Shown here piece by piece: positions 18,896-29,260 of a stretch of 64,000 nucleotides of DNA. The DNA is from Mesorhizobium ciceri biovar biserrulae WSM1271 (lineage in GTDB: Bacteria > Pseudomonadota > Alphaproteobacteria > Rhizobiales > Rhizobiaceae). The notes below the pieces were generated by a model. The model made no database searches. It worked only from the letters and a program-made list of their open reading frames with translations, and was not told the origin of the DNA. Each line of letters begins with the position of its first letter. The stretch's first letter is position 1. The stretch lies in NCBI RefSeq assembly GCF_000185905.1, contig NC_014923.1:1426001-1490000 (forward strand). Reading direction: 5' to 3'. The translations under genes were made by a program, and so were the position numbers.

Positions 18896-19609
18896 TCAAT
18901 GGCCAAGCACCGGGCCGACCAGATGCTCGGCCCAGGCCCGGTAGCCTGCTTCCGAGGCGTGAAAGCCGTCCGAGGCAAAGCCGGCTTCCGGATTGGTGAT
19001 CGGCAGGCGCGGCGCCGGCACCGCGCCGCGCTCCAGGCAAAGGCGTTCGCCCATCCGGTTCATGTCGGTGGCGCGGATCTCAAGGATATTTCCGAGCAGC
19101 GGCGGCATGGCTGGCGCCCGCGTGAACTCCAGCACCGGCGACCACACCACGCGCGCTTCCGGCCATTTGGCGCGCAGGCCGTAGAGCAGGCCACCGAACT
19201 CCTTCTTGAAGCGCGGCACGGAGTGAAAATTCTTGGTGTCGTTGGTGCCGATGGCCAGCACGATATGCGTCCACGGATCGGCCGACAGATTGGGCAGCAC
19301 ATGGTCGCGGATCTGGCCGGACGTTGCCGAATTGAAGCCGGCCGCCCGCCAGCGCACGGCGCGGCCGGTGCTTTGTGAAATCAGCACGGCGAGTTGCGCG
19401 GCAAGTCCGTCTTCCGAATTGCCGATGCCGACCGAAGCGGCGGAGGAATCGCCCAGCACCAGAAGCGAGATTGCCGGTGCTGTGCCTGATATTTCGTGCA
19501 TGACCGGCCCTTGCGCTGGCAGCATGCGCGTGGTGCGGCGTCGCACGCCGAGGCCTTGCCAGATATAGACCGGGAAGGCGAGCCAGGTGAGTAGGGCCGG
19601 GAAGCGCAT
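18896..19609 (-). CDS. SGNH/GDSL-family hydrolase, secreted or membrane-anchored
   Basis: The 237-residue protein has SGNH block I as GDSSAASVGIG (nucleophile Ser; GDSS in place of GDSL), block III as AIGTNDTKNFHS and block V as SDGFHASEAGYRAW with the Asp-x-x-His pair. A hydrophobic N-terminus (PALLTWLAFPVYIWQGLG) suggests a membrane anchor or signal. Such enzymes deacylate lipids or polysaccharides; the substrate is unknown. Confidence 0.85.
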   Translation of the reverse strand: MRFPALLTWLAFPVYIWQGLGVRRRTTRMLPAQGPVMHEISGTAPAISLLVLGDSSAASVGIGNSEDGLAAQLAVLISQSTGRAVRWRAAGFNSATSGQIRDHVLPNLSADPWTHIVLAIGTNDTKNFHSVPRFKKEFGGLLYGLRAKWPEARVVWSPVLEFTRAPAMPPLLGNILEIRATDMNRMGERLCLERGAVPAPRLPITNPEAGFASDGFHASEAGYRAWAEHLVGPVLGH

Positions 19610-19671
19610 GGCAGTACCGTTAAACGATCAGCGGCAGCCTTAGCGCATGTTTTGGCCGACGGGAACGATCT

Positions 19672-20412
19672 TCAATCGCAGCAACTCGCCTGCCCCGCCT
19701 GCTTGCCCTGATATTCGTCGTGCAGCCGCACCCAATCCATCAGGCCGTGATAGGGGCCGTTCTCGTTGCGGCCCTTCGGCGTCATGTCGAGATAGTCGTA
19801 GGCGCCGATCTGCGCCTCGCCGCCGCGGGCGCGCGACATGAAGGTGAGGAAGATGTCGCCGGTCTCGTCCCTGTAGAAGACGCTGGTGCCGGGAAGCTCC
19901 TTCGATGTCCGTGGACGGGTCTCGAAATTGTAGGTGGTGCAGCCCGCGGCGATCTGCTTGTCGGTGAAGGAGACCTGCATGTCGAAGTTGAAATCCGAGG
20001 CATAGGACGACACCCAGTCGAACTTCCAGCCCATGCGCTGCTTGTAAGGCAGAAGTTCCGCCAGGGGAGCGCGCGAAACCACGACCAGCGACACGTCGTG
20101 ATGCCGCAGATGCTGATTGGCGCCGTCGATATGGTCGGCAAGGAATGAGCAGCCCTCGCAATGATGGGTGCAGCCCGGCCCGAACATGAAGTGATAGACG
20201 ATCAGCTGGCTGTTAGTGCCAAACAGGTCGGTCAGTCTGTTTGGCCCTTGTTCGGTCTCGAAGACATAGTCTTTCCTGATCTTCAGCCAGGGCAGTTCAC
20301 GCCGTTCCGCGGCGATCCGCTCGCGAAACCGCGTCAGTTCTTTCTCGCGCGCCAGATGTGCCTTGTGCGCCTGGAACCAGTCTTCGCGCGAAACGATCTT
20401 GTTGCGATGCAT
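19672..20412 (-). CDS. DUF899 family thioredoxin-like protein
   Basis: The 246-residue protein has the DUF899 pattern, including ELPWLKIRKDYVFE, then LIVYHFMFGPGCTHHCEGCSF with a C-x3-C-x2-C cluster where a thioredoxin-fold active site would be, and WVSSYASDFNFDMQVSF. The function is not established; a redox or dithiol role is inferred from the fold. The start MHRNKIVS has GGGAGAGG upstream. It lies downstream of fba but beyond a strong terminator, so it is likely independent. Confidence 0.85.
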   Translation of the reverse strand: MHRNKIVSREDWFQAHKAHLAREKELTRFRERIAAERRELPWLKIRKDYVFETEQGPNRLTDLFGTNSQLIVYHFMFGPGCTHHCEGCSFLADHIDGANQHLRHHDVSLVVVSRAPLAELLPYKQRMGWKFDWVSSYASDFNFDMQVSFTDKQIAAGCTTYNFETRPRTSKELPGTSVFYRDETGDIFLTFMSRARGGEAQIGAYDYLDMTPKGRNENGPYHGLMDWVRLHDEYQGKQAGQASCCD

Positions 20413-20523
20413 GAACCTCTCCCTGAATGTCATCCCAAGGACGTTGGGGATGGGCGCAACCCGACATCGCCGGAGAGGAAATAAGGACGGAGAGGCTCCG
20501 CCCCAAGCCCTGCAAGTCACAAA

Positions 20524-20553
20524 CAAAAAAACCCGGGCGCATCGGCCCGGGTT
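20524..20553 (-). terminator. intrinsic terminator of fba (leftward)
   Basis: Read on the minus strand, AACCCGGGC / GCCCGGGTT with a six-base loop is followed by a run of seven T. It lies 25 bases past the fba stop. Confidence 0.9.
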
Positions 20554-20577
20554 CGAAGGAGGAAGAAAGGACTGTGA

Positions 20578-21603
20578 TCAGGCGGCCTGTTCCAGGCTCG
20601 CCTTCCATTTTCCGAGCGCTGCCAGATGGTTCATGTGGGCGCGATGGGTGAAGGCGGCCTGGCCGGCGGCAACGTTCGAGGCTTTGCCGCTCCAGGCTTT
20701 CTGTGGCGCGGCCTGCAGCGCGCGACCATAGGAGAAGGTCAGCTTCCACGGGTGCGGCCCGATGGCGTTGATGGCGTTGAGATTGGCGGTCGCCTCTTCG
20801 TCTTCCTGGCCGCCGGAAAGGAAGGCGATGCCCGGCACCGCTGCCGGCACTGTCTCGCGGAACAGTTTTATGGTCTTTTCGGCGACTTCTTCGGGGCTGC
20901 TCACCTTGCCCGATTTCCTGCCGGCCAGCACCATGTTGGGCTTCAGGATGGTGCCTTCCAGCACGACGCGCGCCGCATGGAGCTCGTCATAAAGCTTGAT
21001 CAGCGTTGCCTTCGAAATGTCGTAACAAGTGTCGATGTCGTGGGCGCCGTCCATCAGCACCTCCGGTTCGACGATCGGTACGATGCCGGCTTCCTGGCAG
21101 AGGGCGGCATAGCGGGAGAGCGCATGAGCGTTGGAGCCGATCGAGGTCGCCGAAGGGACGCCCTTGGCGATATCGATGTCGATCACCGCGCGCCATTTGG
21201 CGAAGCGGGCGCCGAGCTTGTAGTAGTCGGCAAGCCGTTCGCGCAGGCCGTCGAGGCCTTCGGTGACGGTGTCGCCGGGAAACCTGGCCAGCGGCTTGGC
21301 GCCGGCATCGACCTTGATGCCGGGGATGGCGCCGGCGGCCTTGATGATGTCGACCAGCGGCGTGCCGTCGGCGGCCTTCTGGCGGATCGTCTCGTCATAG
21401 AGGATGACACCGGAAATGTAGCGGGTCATCGCCTCCCTGGTGCGGAACATCATCTCGCGGTAGTCGCGGCGGCTGTCGGCGGTCGATTCGACGCCGATGA
21501 CGTCGAAGCGCTTCTTGATGGTGCCGGAACTTTCGTCGGCGGCCAGCAGGCCCTTGCCATCGGCGACGATCGCAGCGGCAATGTCTTCGAGACGTTCGCT
21601 CAT
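20578..21603 (-). CDS. fructose-bisphosphate aldolase class I
   Basis: This 341-residue enzyme interconverts fructose 1,6-bisphosphate with DHAP and glyceraldehyde 3-phosphate through a Schiff base. Class I signatures are GKGLLAADESSGTIKKRF near the N-terminus, EPEVLMDGAHDI, the Schiff-base Lys in LEGTILKPNMVLAG, and AFLSGGQEDEEAT. It closes the tkt-gap-pgk-fba cluster, consistent with a gluconeogenic and Calvin/pentose-type carbon flow. An AATCGATT palindrome lies about 75 bases upstream. Confidence 0.95.
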   Translation of the reverse strand: MSERLEDIAAAIVADGKGLLAADESSGTIKKRFDVIGVESTADSRRDYREMMFRTREAMTRYISGVILYDETIRQKAADGTPLVDIIKAAGAIPGIKVDAGAKPLARFPGDTVTEGLDGLRERLADYYKLGARFAKWRAVIDIDIAKGVPSATSIGSNAHALSRYAALCQEAGIVPIVEPEVLMDGAHDIDTCYDISKATLIKLYDELHAARVVLEGTILKPNMVLAGRKSGKVSSPEEVAEKTIKLFRETVPAAVPGIAFLSGGQEDEEATANLNAINAIGPHPWKLTFSYGRALQAAPQKAWSGKASNVAAGQAAFTHRAHMNHLAALGKWKASLEQAA

Positions 21604-21677
21604 TGTTGCTTCTCCTGAAACGGTTGTTCCGCGCTTAACGGAAGTCTACCGCCAAAGGAATGGCATCGGAAAGCTCG

Positions 21678-21685
21678 AATCGATT
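21678..21685. promoter_or_regulatory. CG-centred AATCGATT site upstream of fba
   Basis: The 8-base palindrome AATCGATT sits in the fba leader or promoter. The same core occurs upstream of gap at 26291-26298. LacI-family carbon regulators (PckR in Sinorhizobium, CceR in Rhodobacter) use CG-centred palindromes and control these genes; assignment here is inference. Confidence 0.35.
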
Positions 21686-21736
21686 GAAGCCTCGGGCGGC
21701 CTTGTTCGCTCTCCGAGTGTTGATCGCCTCGGAGCC

Positions 21737-22933
21737 TCAGCGCTTCAACACATCGACGCCGGGCAGCGGCTTGCCTTCCATCCACTCCAGGAAGGCGCCG
21801 CCGGCGGTCGAGACATAGGTGAAGTCGTCGGCGACGCCGGCGTGGTTGAGCGCCGCGACCGTATCGCCACCGCCTGCAACCGAGACCAGCTTGCCTTCCT
21901 TGGTGCGCGACGCCGCATGCTTGGCCGCCGCCACCGTCGCATGGTCGAAGGGCGCGATCTCGAAGGCGCCGAGCGGGCCGTTCCAGACCAGTGTCGCGGC
22001 GCGGTCGATCCATTCGCCGATGGTCGTCACGGTTTTGGCGCCGACATCGAGGATCATCCCGTCGGCCGGCACATCGGAGATGGCGACGGTCTCGCAGGCC
22101 GCGCCCGCCTTGAACTCCCTGGCGACGACGCCGTCGACCGGCAGGATGATGGCGCAGCCGGCCTCGGCCGCCTCGATCATGATCTGCTTGGCGGTTGAGG
22201 CGAGATCATGCTCGCACAGCGATTTCCCGACATCGGTGCCGCGCGCGGCGAGGAAGGTGTTGGCCATGCCGCCGCCGATGACCAGCGCGTCGACCTTCTT
22301 CACCAGGTTCATCAACAGATCGATCTTGGTCGAGACCTTGGCGCCGCCGACAATGGCGACGACCGGACGGACCGGTTTTCCCAGACCTTTCTCCAGCGCC
22401 TCAAGCTCGGCTTGCATGGTGCGGCCGGCAAAAGCCGGCAACAGATGCGCCAGTCCCTCGGTCGAAGAATGCGCGCGGTGCGCGGCCGAGAAGGCGTCGT
22501 TGACGAAGATATCGCCATTGGCGGCGAGTTTTTCGGTGAAGGCCGGGTCATTCTTTTCTTCGGCCTTGTAGAAGCGAGTGTTTTCGAGCAGCAGCACGTC
22601 GCCCTTGTTCATGGCGGCGACAGCGCTTCCGGCCGTGTCGCCGACGCAATCCGAGGCGAAACCGACGGGGCGGCCGAGCACTTCTGCCGTGGCTTTGGCG
22701 ATCGGCTCCAGCGAGAATTCGGGCGAAGGCCCATCCTTGGGTCGGCCGAAATGGGCGAGCAGGATGACCTTGGCGCCCTTGGCCGATAGCTCGGCGATGG
22801 TCGGTGCGATGCGTTCGATGCGGGTGGCGTCGGTGACTTTGCCCTCAGTGACAGGCACGTTGAGGTCGACGCGCACCAGCACGCGCTTGCCGCTGATGTT
22901 GCCGATATCGTCGAGTGTCTTGAAGGCGGCCAT
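21737..22933 (-). CDS. pgk: phosphoglycerate kinase
   Basis: The 398-residue two-domain kinase converts 1,3-bisphosphoglycerate and ADP to 3-phosphoglycerate and ATP. Substrate-binding RVDLNVPV and LAHFGRPKD are in the N-domain; the nucleotide-binding [15 protein letters not shown] and the GGGDTVAAL loop are in the C-domain. The start MAAFKTLDD has AAAGGAACC upstream and gives the usual length, 32 residues shorter than the open frame. It is cotranscribed or co-oriented with gap and tkt upstream and fba downstream. Confidence 0.96.
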   Translation of the reverse strand: MAAFKTLDDIGNISGKRVLVRVDLNVPVTEGKVTDATRIERIAPTIAELSAKGAKVILLAHFGRPKDGPSPEFSLEPIAKATAEVLGRPVGFASDCVGDTAGSAVAAMNKGDVLLLENTRFYKAEEKNDPAFTEKLAANGDIFVNDAFSAAHRAHSSTEGLAHLLPAFAGRTMQAELEALEKGLGKPVRPVVAIVGGAKVSTKIDLLMNLVKKVDALVIGGGMANTFLAARGTDVGKSLCEHDLASTAKQIMIEAAEAGCAIILPVDGVVAREFKAGAACETVAISDVPADGMILDVGAKTVTTIGEWIDRAATLVWNGPLGAFEIAPFDHATVAAAKHAASRTKEGKLVSVAGGGDTVAALNHAGVADDFTYVSTAGGAFLEWMEGKPLPGVDVLKR

Positions 22934-23078
22934 GCGGGTTCCTTTCGCGAAAAACCGGGGGACCATACCCCGCATCGGCGACGATGCAAGGCTTAGGGCG
23001 CGCTCGAACCAAAATTTTGAAGTGGGCACGATCTTGCACTGGCGGGCGGATGAATGGCAGCGCTCAATAGCGGGTTTA

Positions 23079-24968
23079 TCAGCTTTCGGTTGCTGCCTTT
23101 TCCGGCGCTGGCTCCGGGGCCGGTTTCTCGTCCGCCCGCGCCTCGTCCGCCTGCGCCTCGGTCGGCTTGCGCCAATTGCGGATGAAGGCGGAAAGACGGT
23201 CGCCGATTTCTCCCGCGCTGAGGAAGACCGGCACCCGCGCCACCGGCGCGGTCGGCTCGAACGACAGGCCGAGGCCTATGATCTTCCCCTTGTCGTCGAC
23301 GTCGCGGACGATCAGTTCTATCGGGCCGAGCAGCACGCGGTCGGCATATTCGGCATGGCCGCCGAGCCGCGCCGTGACCAGCGCGCCAACGGTGAGCTTT
23401 TGCTCCGCTTCGGTTAGACCTGGCGTATAGGCTGCTTCCAGTTCGGCGGCGGGGCGCGCTGGATCGACGGCGAAGGCGCCGAAGAAATCGGCATCTTCGG
23501 GATCGACCACGGCACGGCTGGCGAATAGCTTGTCGAGCAGGCGCGGATAGCGATCCGGGACGAAAATGTAGACCTGGTCGCCGGCGGCGAGCCGGCCCAT
23601 GTCCTGGAAGCGCATCGAACGGCCATCACGCAGCACCAGCGAGGGTCGCGCCCAGCGTGGGATGCGCTCGCCGCGCGCCACCGGGCTGCCGGGTGCGACG
23701 CGATAGGCGAGAAGCTCGTGATGGGCCGAACCCGGCAATTCCAGCTCGACCTTGTCCAGCGGTCCGAGCCGCGCCGGCACGATCAAACCGAGGCGGCGCG
23801 CCAGCGGTCCCACCGTCCAGCCCTGGATGACCAGGGACACCAGCACGATGATGAAGGCGGTGTTGAAGATGACACGGCCATTTTCCAGCCCGCCGAGCAG
23901 CGGGGTGATGGCAAGCAGGATCGACACCGCGCCGCGCAGGCCGACCCACGAGACGAAGGCGACTTCGGGGCGCGGCATGCGGAACGGAATCAGGCAGAGC
24001 CAGACTGCGACCGGCCGCGCCACGAACATCAGGAACAGGCCGAGCAGCACCGCCGGCACCATGATCGCCGGGAATTGCGAGGGCGTCGCGAACAGGCCGA
24101 GGATGAGGAACATGATGATCTGTGCCAGCCATGACATGCCGTCCTGGAAGCGCTTGAGGATGGTGACGGCGCGGATATCGGAATTGCCCGAGATGAGGCC
24201 GGCGATATAGACCGCCAGGAAGCCCGAGCCGCCAATGGCGCCGGCGGCGGCAAAGACCATCAACGACAAGGTCAGCACGAAGATCGGCAGCAGGCCATGG
24301 TCGAGATTGAGCCGGTCGACGAGACGCACGATGGCGAGGCCGCCGAGCACGCCGACGACAGCGCCAAGGCCCATGTTGAGGAGGAAGCCGAGGAAAAGGC
24401 TGGTGACCAGGACGTTGGTCTCGGGATTGGCATGAGCGGCGATGATCTCGACCAGCGTGATGGTCAGGAAGATGGCGATGGGGTCATTGGTGCCGGATTC
24501 CACCTCGAGCGTCGAGCGCACGCGTTCGCGCAGATTGATCTCGCCGGCACGCAGCAGGAAGAACACGGCGGCCGCATCGGTGGAGGCGACGGCGGCGCCG
24601 AGCAGGAAGGATTCCAGCCAGGTGAGGTCGAGCAGATAGTGGGCGGCGGCGCCGAACAGGCCGGTGGTCAGAATTACGCCGAAGGTCGCCAGCGACAACG
24701 CCGGGCCGGCTGCCTGCCGCAAGGCGTTGAGCGGCGTGCCGAAGCCGGAATCGAACAGGATGACGGCCAGCGCCAGTGAGCCGGCAAAATAGGCGATGCG
24801 GGCATTGTCGAACTGGATGCCGAGACCGTCGGTGCCGGTGGCGAGGCCAATGCAGAGGAACAGGAGCAGAAGAGGGGCGCCGAAGCGGAAGGCGATCAGG
24901 CTCGAAAACGCGGCGGCGACGACAAGCGCTGTGCCGACCAGCGTGACGAGATAGATCGCATGCTCCAT
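23079..24968 (-). CDS. potassium/proton antiporter, CvrA/NhaP2 type (CPA1)
   Basis: The 629-residue protein has about thirteen membrane segments in the first 390 residues with the CPA1 ion-site [18 protein letters not shown] and [17 protein letters not shown] TrkA_C-like cytoplasmic domain follows (about 400-480, [19 protein letters not shown]), then a CorC/HlyC-type C-terminal domain and an acidic Glu/Ala/Pro-rich tail. It exports K+ in exchange for H+ at the inner membrane. It lies between gap and pgk, an odd place for an ion antiporter. Confidence 0.9.
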   Translation of the reverse strand: MEHAIYLVTLVGTALVVAAAFSSLIAFRFGAPLLLLFLCIGLATGTDGLGIQFDNARIAYFAGSLALAVILFDSGFGTPLNALRQAAGPALSLATFGVILTTGLFGAAAHYLLDLTWLESFLLGAAVASTDAAAVFFLLRAGEINLRERVRSTLEVESGTNDPIAIFLTITLVEIIAAHANPETNVLVTSLFLGFLLNMGLGAVVGVLGGLAIVRLVDRLNLDHGLLPIFVLTLSLMVFAAAGAIGGSGFLAVYIAGLISGNSDIRAVTILKRFQDGMSWLAQIIMFLILGLFATPSQFPAIMVPAVLLGLFLMFVARPVAVWLCLIPFRMPRPEVAFVSWVGLRGAVSILLAITPLLGGLENGRVIFNTAFIIVLVSLVIQGWTVGPLARRLGLIVPARLGPLDKVELELPGSAHHELLAYRVAPGSPVARGERIPRWARPSLVLRDGRSMRFQDMGRLAAGDQVYIFVPDRYPRLLDKLFASRAVVDPEDADFFGAFAVDPARPAAELEAAYTPGLTEAEQKLTVGALVTARLGGHAEYADRVLLGPIELIVRDVDDKGKIIGLGLSFEPTAPVARVPVFLSAGEIGDRLSAFIRNWRKPTEAQADEARADEKPAPEPAPEKAATES

Positions 24969-25132
24969 CCTGAAATCAGCCCCTCAAATTCGTCTGTCTC
25001 CTGCTTTGCGAGAGAGTGGGGCGAAGACGTGACCAGTGCAAGGCGGCAGGGTGGCTTTTTGGCCTATGCCGCTGATTTTCGGATGTTTTGGCGCCCGGGA
25101 CACAATTTGGGAAGGCGCAAACTGCGCTCATG

Positions 25133-25160
25133 AAAAACGCCCGGGCAAAGCCGGGCGTTC
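25133..25160 (-). terminator. intrinsic terminator of gap (leftward)
   Basis: On the minus strand, AACGCCCGG / CCGGGCGTT-type arms with a CTTTG-centred loop are followed by TTTTTC. It separates gap from the antiporter gene. Confidence 0.85.
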
Positions 25161-25186
25161 CAAGTCTCGAAAAGAGGCCTTTGTGA

Positions 25187-26197
25187 TCAGGCGATGGTCT
25201 TGCCGAAGGCGACCGATGTGTCGCCCATGCGGTTGGAGAAACCCCATTCATTGTCGTACCAGGACAGCACCGATACGAAGTTGCCGTCCATCACCTTGGT
25301 CTGGTCGAGCGCCATGATCGAGGAGCGCGGATCGTGGTTGAAGTCGATCGACACGTTCGGGTGATGGGTGACGCCGAGAATGCCCTTGAGCTTGCCGTTG
25401 GAGGCGGCGATCACCGCTTCGTTGATCTCCTGCACCGTGGTCGACCGCTTGGCGATGAACTTGAAATCGACGACCGAGACGTTCGGGGTCGGCACGCGGA
25501 TCGAGATGCCGTCGAGCTTGCCCTTGAGGTCGGGCAGCACCAAGCCGATCGCCTTGGCGGCACCGGTCGAGGTCGGGATCTGCGACAGCGCCGCGGCGCG
25601 GGCGCGGTAGAGATCCTTGTGCATGGTGTCCAGCGTCGGCTGGTCGCCGGTGTAGGAGTGGATCGTCGTCATCATGCCTTTTTCGATGCCGACCGTTTCG
25701 TGCAGCACGGCTGCCAGCGGCGCCAGGCAGTTGGTGGTGCACGAGGCATTCGAGATGACGATATGATCCTTGGTCAACTGGTCGTGGTTGATGCCGTAGA
25801 CCACGGTGAGGTCGGCGCCTTCGGCAGGGGCCGAAACGATGACGCGCTTGGCGCCGGCGGTCAGGTGTGCCGCTGCCTTGTCGCGGGCGGTGAAGATGCC
25901 GGTGCATTCGAGCGCGATGTCGATGCCGAGTTCCTTCCACGGCAACTGCGTCGGGTCCTTGATCGCGGTGACCTTGAACGTCTCCTTGCCGACGGTGATC
26001 TGGTCGCCGGATACCGAGACTTCATGCGGGAAGCGGCCGTGCACGCTGTCATAGCGCAAGAGGTGCGCATTGGTCTCGACTGGGCCGAGGTCGTTGACGG
26101 CGACGACGTCGATGTCCTTGCGGCCGGATTCATGGATAGCGCGCAGGATGTTGCGGCCGATGCGGCCAAATCCGTTGATGGCAACTCTGACGGTCAT
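25187..26197 (-). CDS. gap: glyceraldehyde-3-phosphate dehydrogenase, type I
   Basis: The 336-residue enzyme oxidises glyceraldehyde 3-phosphate with NAD(P) to 1,3-bisphosphoglycerate. The Rossmann start is VRVAINGFGRIGRN and the catalytic Cys153 is in SNASCTTNCLAPL. The His partner lies in TTIHSYTGDQ and the C-terminal substrate loop is SWYDNEWGFSNRM. It lies 158 bases downstream of tkt. A terminator follows, and an AATCGATT-centred site lies about 95 bases upstream of the start. Confidence 0.97.
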   Translation of the reverse strand: MTVRVAINGFGRIGRNILRAIHESGRKDIDVVAVNDLGPVETNAHLLRYDSVHGRFPHEVSVSGDQITVGKETFKVTAIKDPTQLPWKELGIDIALECTGIFTARDKAAAHLTAGAKRVIVSAPAEGADLTVVYGINHDQLTKDHIVISNASCTTNCLAPLAAVLHETVGIEKGMMTTIHSYTGDQPTLDTMHKDLYRARAAALSQIPTSTGAAKAIGLVLPDLKGKLDGISIRVPTPNVSVVDFKFIAKRSTTVQEINEAVIAASNGKLKGILGVTHHPNVSIDFNHDPRSSIMALDQTKVMDGNFVSVLSWYDNEWGFSNRMGDTSVAFGKTIA

Positions 26198-26287
26198 AAT
26201 TCTCTCCCTGGGAGTTGGAGGGCGGACGAGGGGTCTGCAGTTTCATAGCGGCGGAAGCAGAAAGAATCCAGCCGCACTGGCGTGGAT

Positions 26288-26300
26288 TTAAATCGATTAA
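26288..26300. promoter_or_regulatory. AATCGATT-centred palindrome upstream of gap
   Basis: TTAAATCGATTAA is a near-palindrome with an 8-base perfect core, in an AT-rich pocket between tkt and gap. It shares the core with the site upstream of fba. It is a candidate operator for a LacI-type carbon-flow regulator. Confidence 0.4.
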
Positions 26301-26312
26301 GTTGAGCCGGCC

Positions 26313-26340
26313 CGGCGAAGCCGTTTTCGCGGTTTCGCCG
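26313..26340. other. hairpin downstream of tkt
   Basis: Arms CGGCGAAGCCG and CGGTTTCGCCG with one mismatch enclose TTTTCG, 16 bases past the tkt stop. No U-tract follows on the minus strand, so it may be a weak terminator or an mRNA end-protecting hairpin. Confidence 0.4.
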
Positions 26341-26355
26341 AACTGGCCCAGAATC

Positions 26356-28347
26356 TTACTTGGCGTGCAGGCGGGCTTCCGCCGCCTTGGCCGCGGCCTC
26401 GGCGGTAATGCCGAAATGCGGATAGAGTTGCTCGATCGTGCCCGACGCGCCGAAGCCGGTCATGCCGACGAAGATGCCGTCTGAGCCGATCAGATGATCC
26501 CATCCCTGGCGGATGCCGGCTTCGATCGCCATCTTGATCGGCGCATTGCCGATCGTCTTCTTGCGGTAGTCGTCGCTCTGCTGGTCGAACAGTTCGAAGC
26601 AGGGAACCGAGACGACGCGGGTCGGATGGCCGTGCTTTTCCAACAGCTCGCGCGCGCCAAGTGCGATCTCGACCTCGGAGCCGGTGGCGAAGATCGTTAT
26701 CGCCGCCTCGCCGCTGGCGGCGGCCAGCTCATAGGCTCCCTGGCTGCTGAGGTTCTTGGCCGAGAATTCGGTGCGCACCGTCGGCAGGTTCTGGCGGGTC
26801 AGCGCCAAGGTCGACGGCGTCTTTTCCGACTCCAGGGCGATCTGCCAGCATTCCGCGGTTTCGACCGCGTCGGCCGGGCGGAAGACATTGTGGTTGGGGA
26901 TCGCGCGCAATGCCGCCAGATGCTCGACCGGCTGGTGGGTCGGGCCGTCTTCGCCCAGACCGATGGAATCATGGGTCATGACGAAGATCGAGCGGATGCC
27001 CATCAGCGAAGCCAGACGCATTGACGGGCGGGCATAGTCGGAGAAGCACAGGAAGGTGCCGCCATAGGCGATGAGGCCGCCATGCAGCGTCAAGCCATTG
27101 ATGGCGGCCGCCATGCCATGTTCGCGAATGCCGTAGTGGACATAACGCTGGCCGTAATCGTCGGGCGTAATGTTCTTGGTCTGGCTGGTCTTGGTGTTGT
27201 TGGAGCCGGTCAGGTCGGCGGAGCCGCTTATGGTTTCCGGCACGGCGCCGTTGATGACCTCCAGCGCCATTTCCGAGGATTTGCGGGTGGCGACCTTCGG
27301 CTTGTCGGCCGACAGCTTCTTCTTGTAGTCGGCGATGACGGCGTCGAAATTCGACGGCAGCTTGCCGGCGAGGCGGCGTTCGAACTCGGCCTTCAACTTG
27401 GGCTCGGCCTTGGCCAGACGTCCCTCCCAGTCGGTGCGCGGCTTGGCGCCGGTTTTACCGGCGGCGCGCCATGCGTCAAGGATGTCGGCCGGAATCTCGA
27501 AGGGCGGCGAGTCCCAGTTGAAGAATTTGCGCGCACCGGCGATCTCGTCGGCGCCGAGCGGCGAACCGTGCGCCTTGTTGGTGCCGGCCTTGGTTGGAGC
27601 GCCGAAGCCGATGGTCGTCTTGCAGGCGATCATCGTCGGCTTGTCGGAGTGACGAGCGGCTTCGATGGCATAGGCGATGGCTTCCGGATCGGTGCCGTCG
27701 ATGTGGCTGGCGTTCCAGCCCGAGGCCTGGAAGCGGGCGACCTGGTCGGTGTTGTCGGCAAGCGAGACCGGGCCGTCGATCGAGATGTTGTTGTTGTCCC
27801 AGAAGACGATCAGCTTGTTGAGCTTGAGATGGCCGGCAAGCGCGATGGCTTCCTGGGAAACACCTTCCATCAGGCAGCCGTCACCGGCCAGTACGTAGGT
27901 GTAATGGTCGACGAGGTCGTTGCCGAAGGCTGCGTTCATGATGCGCTCGCCGAGCGCGAAGCCGACCGAATTGGCCAGACCCTGGCCGAGCGGGCCGGTG
28001 GTCGTCTCTATGCCGGTGGCATGGCCGTATTCGGGATGGCCGGCGGTCTTCGAGCCCAACTGGCGGAAATGCTTGATCTGGTCGATCGTCATGTCCTCGT
28101 AGCCGGTCAGGTGCAGCAGCGAATAGAGCAGCATCGAACCGTGGCCGGCCGACAGGATGAAGCGATCCCGGTCGGGCCAATGGGGGGCCTTCGGATCATA
28201 TTTCAGGAACTTCGTGAACAGCACCGTGGCGATGTCGGCGCAGCCCATGGGCAGGCCGGGATGGCCGGAGTTTGCCTTCTCGACGGCGTCCATGGAGAGA
28301 AAGCGGATCGCATTGGCCATCCGGTCATGTTGTTCACGCGACGTCAT
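26356..28347 (-). CDS. tkt: transketolase
   Basis: The 663-residue thiamine-diphosphate enzyme transfers two-carbon units between sugar phosphates in the pentose phosphate pathway. The ThDP/Mg motif is in [20 protein letters not shown] ending in the DNN of FWDNNNIS. The N-terminal [12 protein letters not shown] and the central [20 protein letters not shown], with its catalytic His residues, are present. The start MTSREQHD is preceded by a GGAGG-like site (AGGAACC). It heads the leftward tkt-gap-(antiporter)-pgk-fba group. Confidence 0.96.
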   Translation of the reverse strand: MTSREQHDRMANAIRFLSMDAVEKANSGHPGLPMGCADIATVLFTKFLKYDPKAPHWPDRDRFILSAGHGSMLLYSLLHLTGYEDMTIDQIKHFRQLGSKTAGHPEYGHATGIETTTGPLGQGLANSVGFALGERIMNAAFGNDLVDHYTYVLAGDGCLMEGVSQEAIALAGHLKLNKLIVFWDNNNISIDGPVSLADNTDQVARFQASGWNASHIDGTDPEAIAYAIEAARHSDKPTMIACKTTIGFGAPTKAGTNKAHGSPLGADEIAGARKFFNWDSPPFEIPADILDAWRAAGKTGAKPRTDWEGRLAKAEPKLKAEFERRLAGKLPSNFDAVIADYKKKLSADKPKVATRKSSEMALEVINGAVPETISGSADLTGSNNTKTSQTKNITPDDYGQRYVHYGIREHGMAAAINGLTLHGGLIAYGGTFLCFSDYARPSMRLASLMGIRSIFVMTHDSIGLGEDGPTHQPVEHLAALRAIPNHNVFRPADAVETAECWQIALESEKTPSTLALTRQNLPTVRTEFSAKNLSSQGAYELAAASGEAAITIFATGSEVEIALGARELLEKHGHPTRVVSVPCFELFDQQSDDYRKKTIGNAPIKMAIEAGIRQGWDHLIGSDGIFVGMTGFGASGTIEQLYPHFGITAEAAAKAAEARLHAK

Positions 28348-28610
28348 GGTTCCTCCAGAAGTGGGGGTTTGGGGGCTTGGGAGAGCCCTTGAAAAGGGTG
28401 CGCGACACATAGCAGGCGCGGGCTTTTAGTCAACAAATCGGGTGCACATTTGCCGGTCTTGTGATGCCGGCGGCGGACCTACATTAGCGTTAGCGGGGGA
28501 CAGTCGCGAGAGCTTTGTTGACGTTGCCTTCACCCGGTGCCTAATGTTTCAGGGATAACGCGTTCTGAACGTGAACGATTCGGTGATGGGCAGGGCACAG
28601 GACGAAGGCC

Positions 28611-28883
28611 ATGACCGGGGAAGCCACACTCAAGGAAGTCATCGCGAGGCTGGGCAAGGCCATCGAGGGGCTGGAAAACGCCGTCGCGGCCAAGCTCGAG
28701 CATGAACGCGACTACTCCGAAGCCGAGGCCGAGGTGCAGCGGATGAATGCCGATCGCTCGCGGCTGGCGCAGGAACTCGACAATTCCGAAGCGCGCGCCG
28801 AACGGCTGGAAGATGCCAACAAGGAAGTCTCGCGACGTTTGGTGACCGCCATGGAAACCATCCGCGCCGTGTTGGACAGATAG
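28611..28883 (+). CDS. DUF4164 coiled-coil protein
   Basis: The 90-residue protein is almost wholly a predicted coiled coil (KEVIARLGKAIEGLENAVAA, then AELDNSEARAERLEDANKEV-like heptads). It matches DUF4164, a family found next to zapA in rhizobia. It lies 11 bases upstream of zapA, probably in one operon; a role in division is inferred from this linkage. Confidence 0.85.
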   Translation: MTGEATLKEVIARLGKAIEGLENAVAAKLEHERDYSEAEAEVQRMNADRSRLAQELDNSEARAERLEDANKEVSRRLVTAMETIRAVLDR

Positions 28884-28894
28884 GAGCTGGCCCG

Positions 28895-29260
28895 ATGGCA
28901 CAGGTCACGGTTTCAATCGACGGCAAGCAGTATCGCATGGCCTGCGACGAGGGCCAGGAAGAGCATCTGATCGATCTTGCCGAACGTTTCGACCGCTATG
29001 TTTCACACCTGAAGGACTCGTTCGGCGAGATTGGCGATCAGCGGCTGACCGTGATGGCCGGCATCATGGTGATGGATGAACTCTCGGAGTTGCAGAAACG
29101 CGTCAAGGGCATGGAAAGCGAAGTGCTGACCTTGCGCAAGACCCGCGACGAGGCTCTGACCAAGGCCGACAAGAGCGATAGCGTGCTGACCAACGCGCTC
29201 AGCGCGCTGGCACAGCGCATGGAAGACCTGACTGTGACAATGGCGGTCAACAAGAGCTGA
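28895..29260 (+). CDS. zapA: cell division protein ZapA
   Basis: The 121-residue FtsZ-ring-associated protein starts AQVTVSIDGKQYRMACDEGQEEHL and has the LAERFDRYVSHLK helix typical of ZapA, followed by a C-terminal coiled coil (LQKRVKGMESEVLTLRKTRD) that mediates tetramerisation. It binds and bundles FtsZ filaments. It follows DUF4164 closely. In many alphaproteobacteria 6S RNA follows zapA; here a peroxiredoxin gene follows and I could not recognise a 6S RNA. Confidence 0.92.
   Translation: MAQVTVSIDGKQYRMACDEGQEEHLIDLAERFDRYVSHLKDSFGEIGDQRLTVMAGIMVMDELSELQKRVKGMESEVLTLRKTRDEALTKADKSDSVLTNALSALAQRMEDLTVTMAVNKS

Noticed and set aside
27082..28392. 436-residue rightward open frame over tkt
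   Set aside because: It is the antisense shadow of transketolase; no motif.
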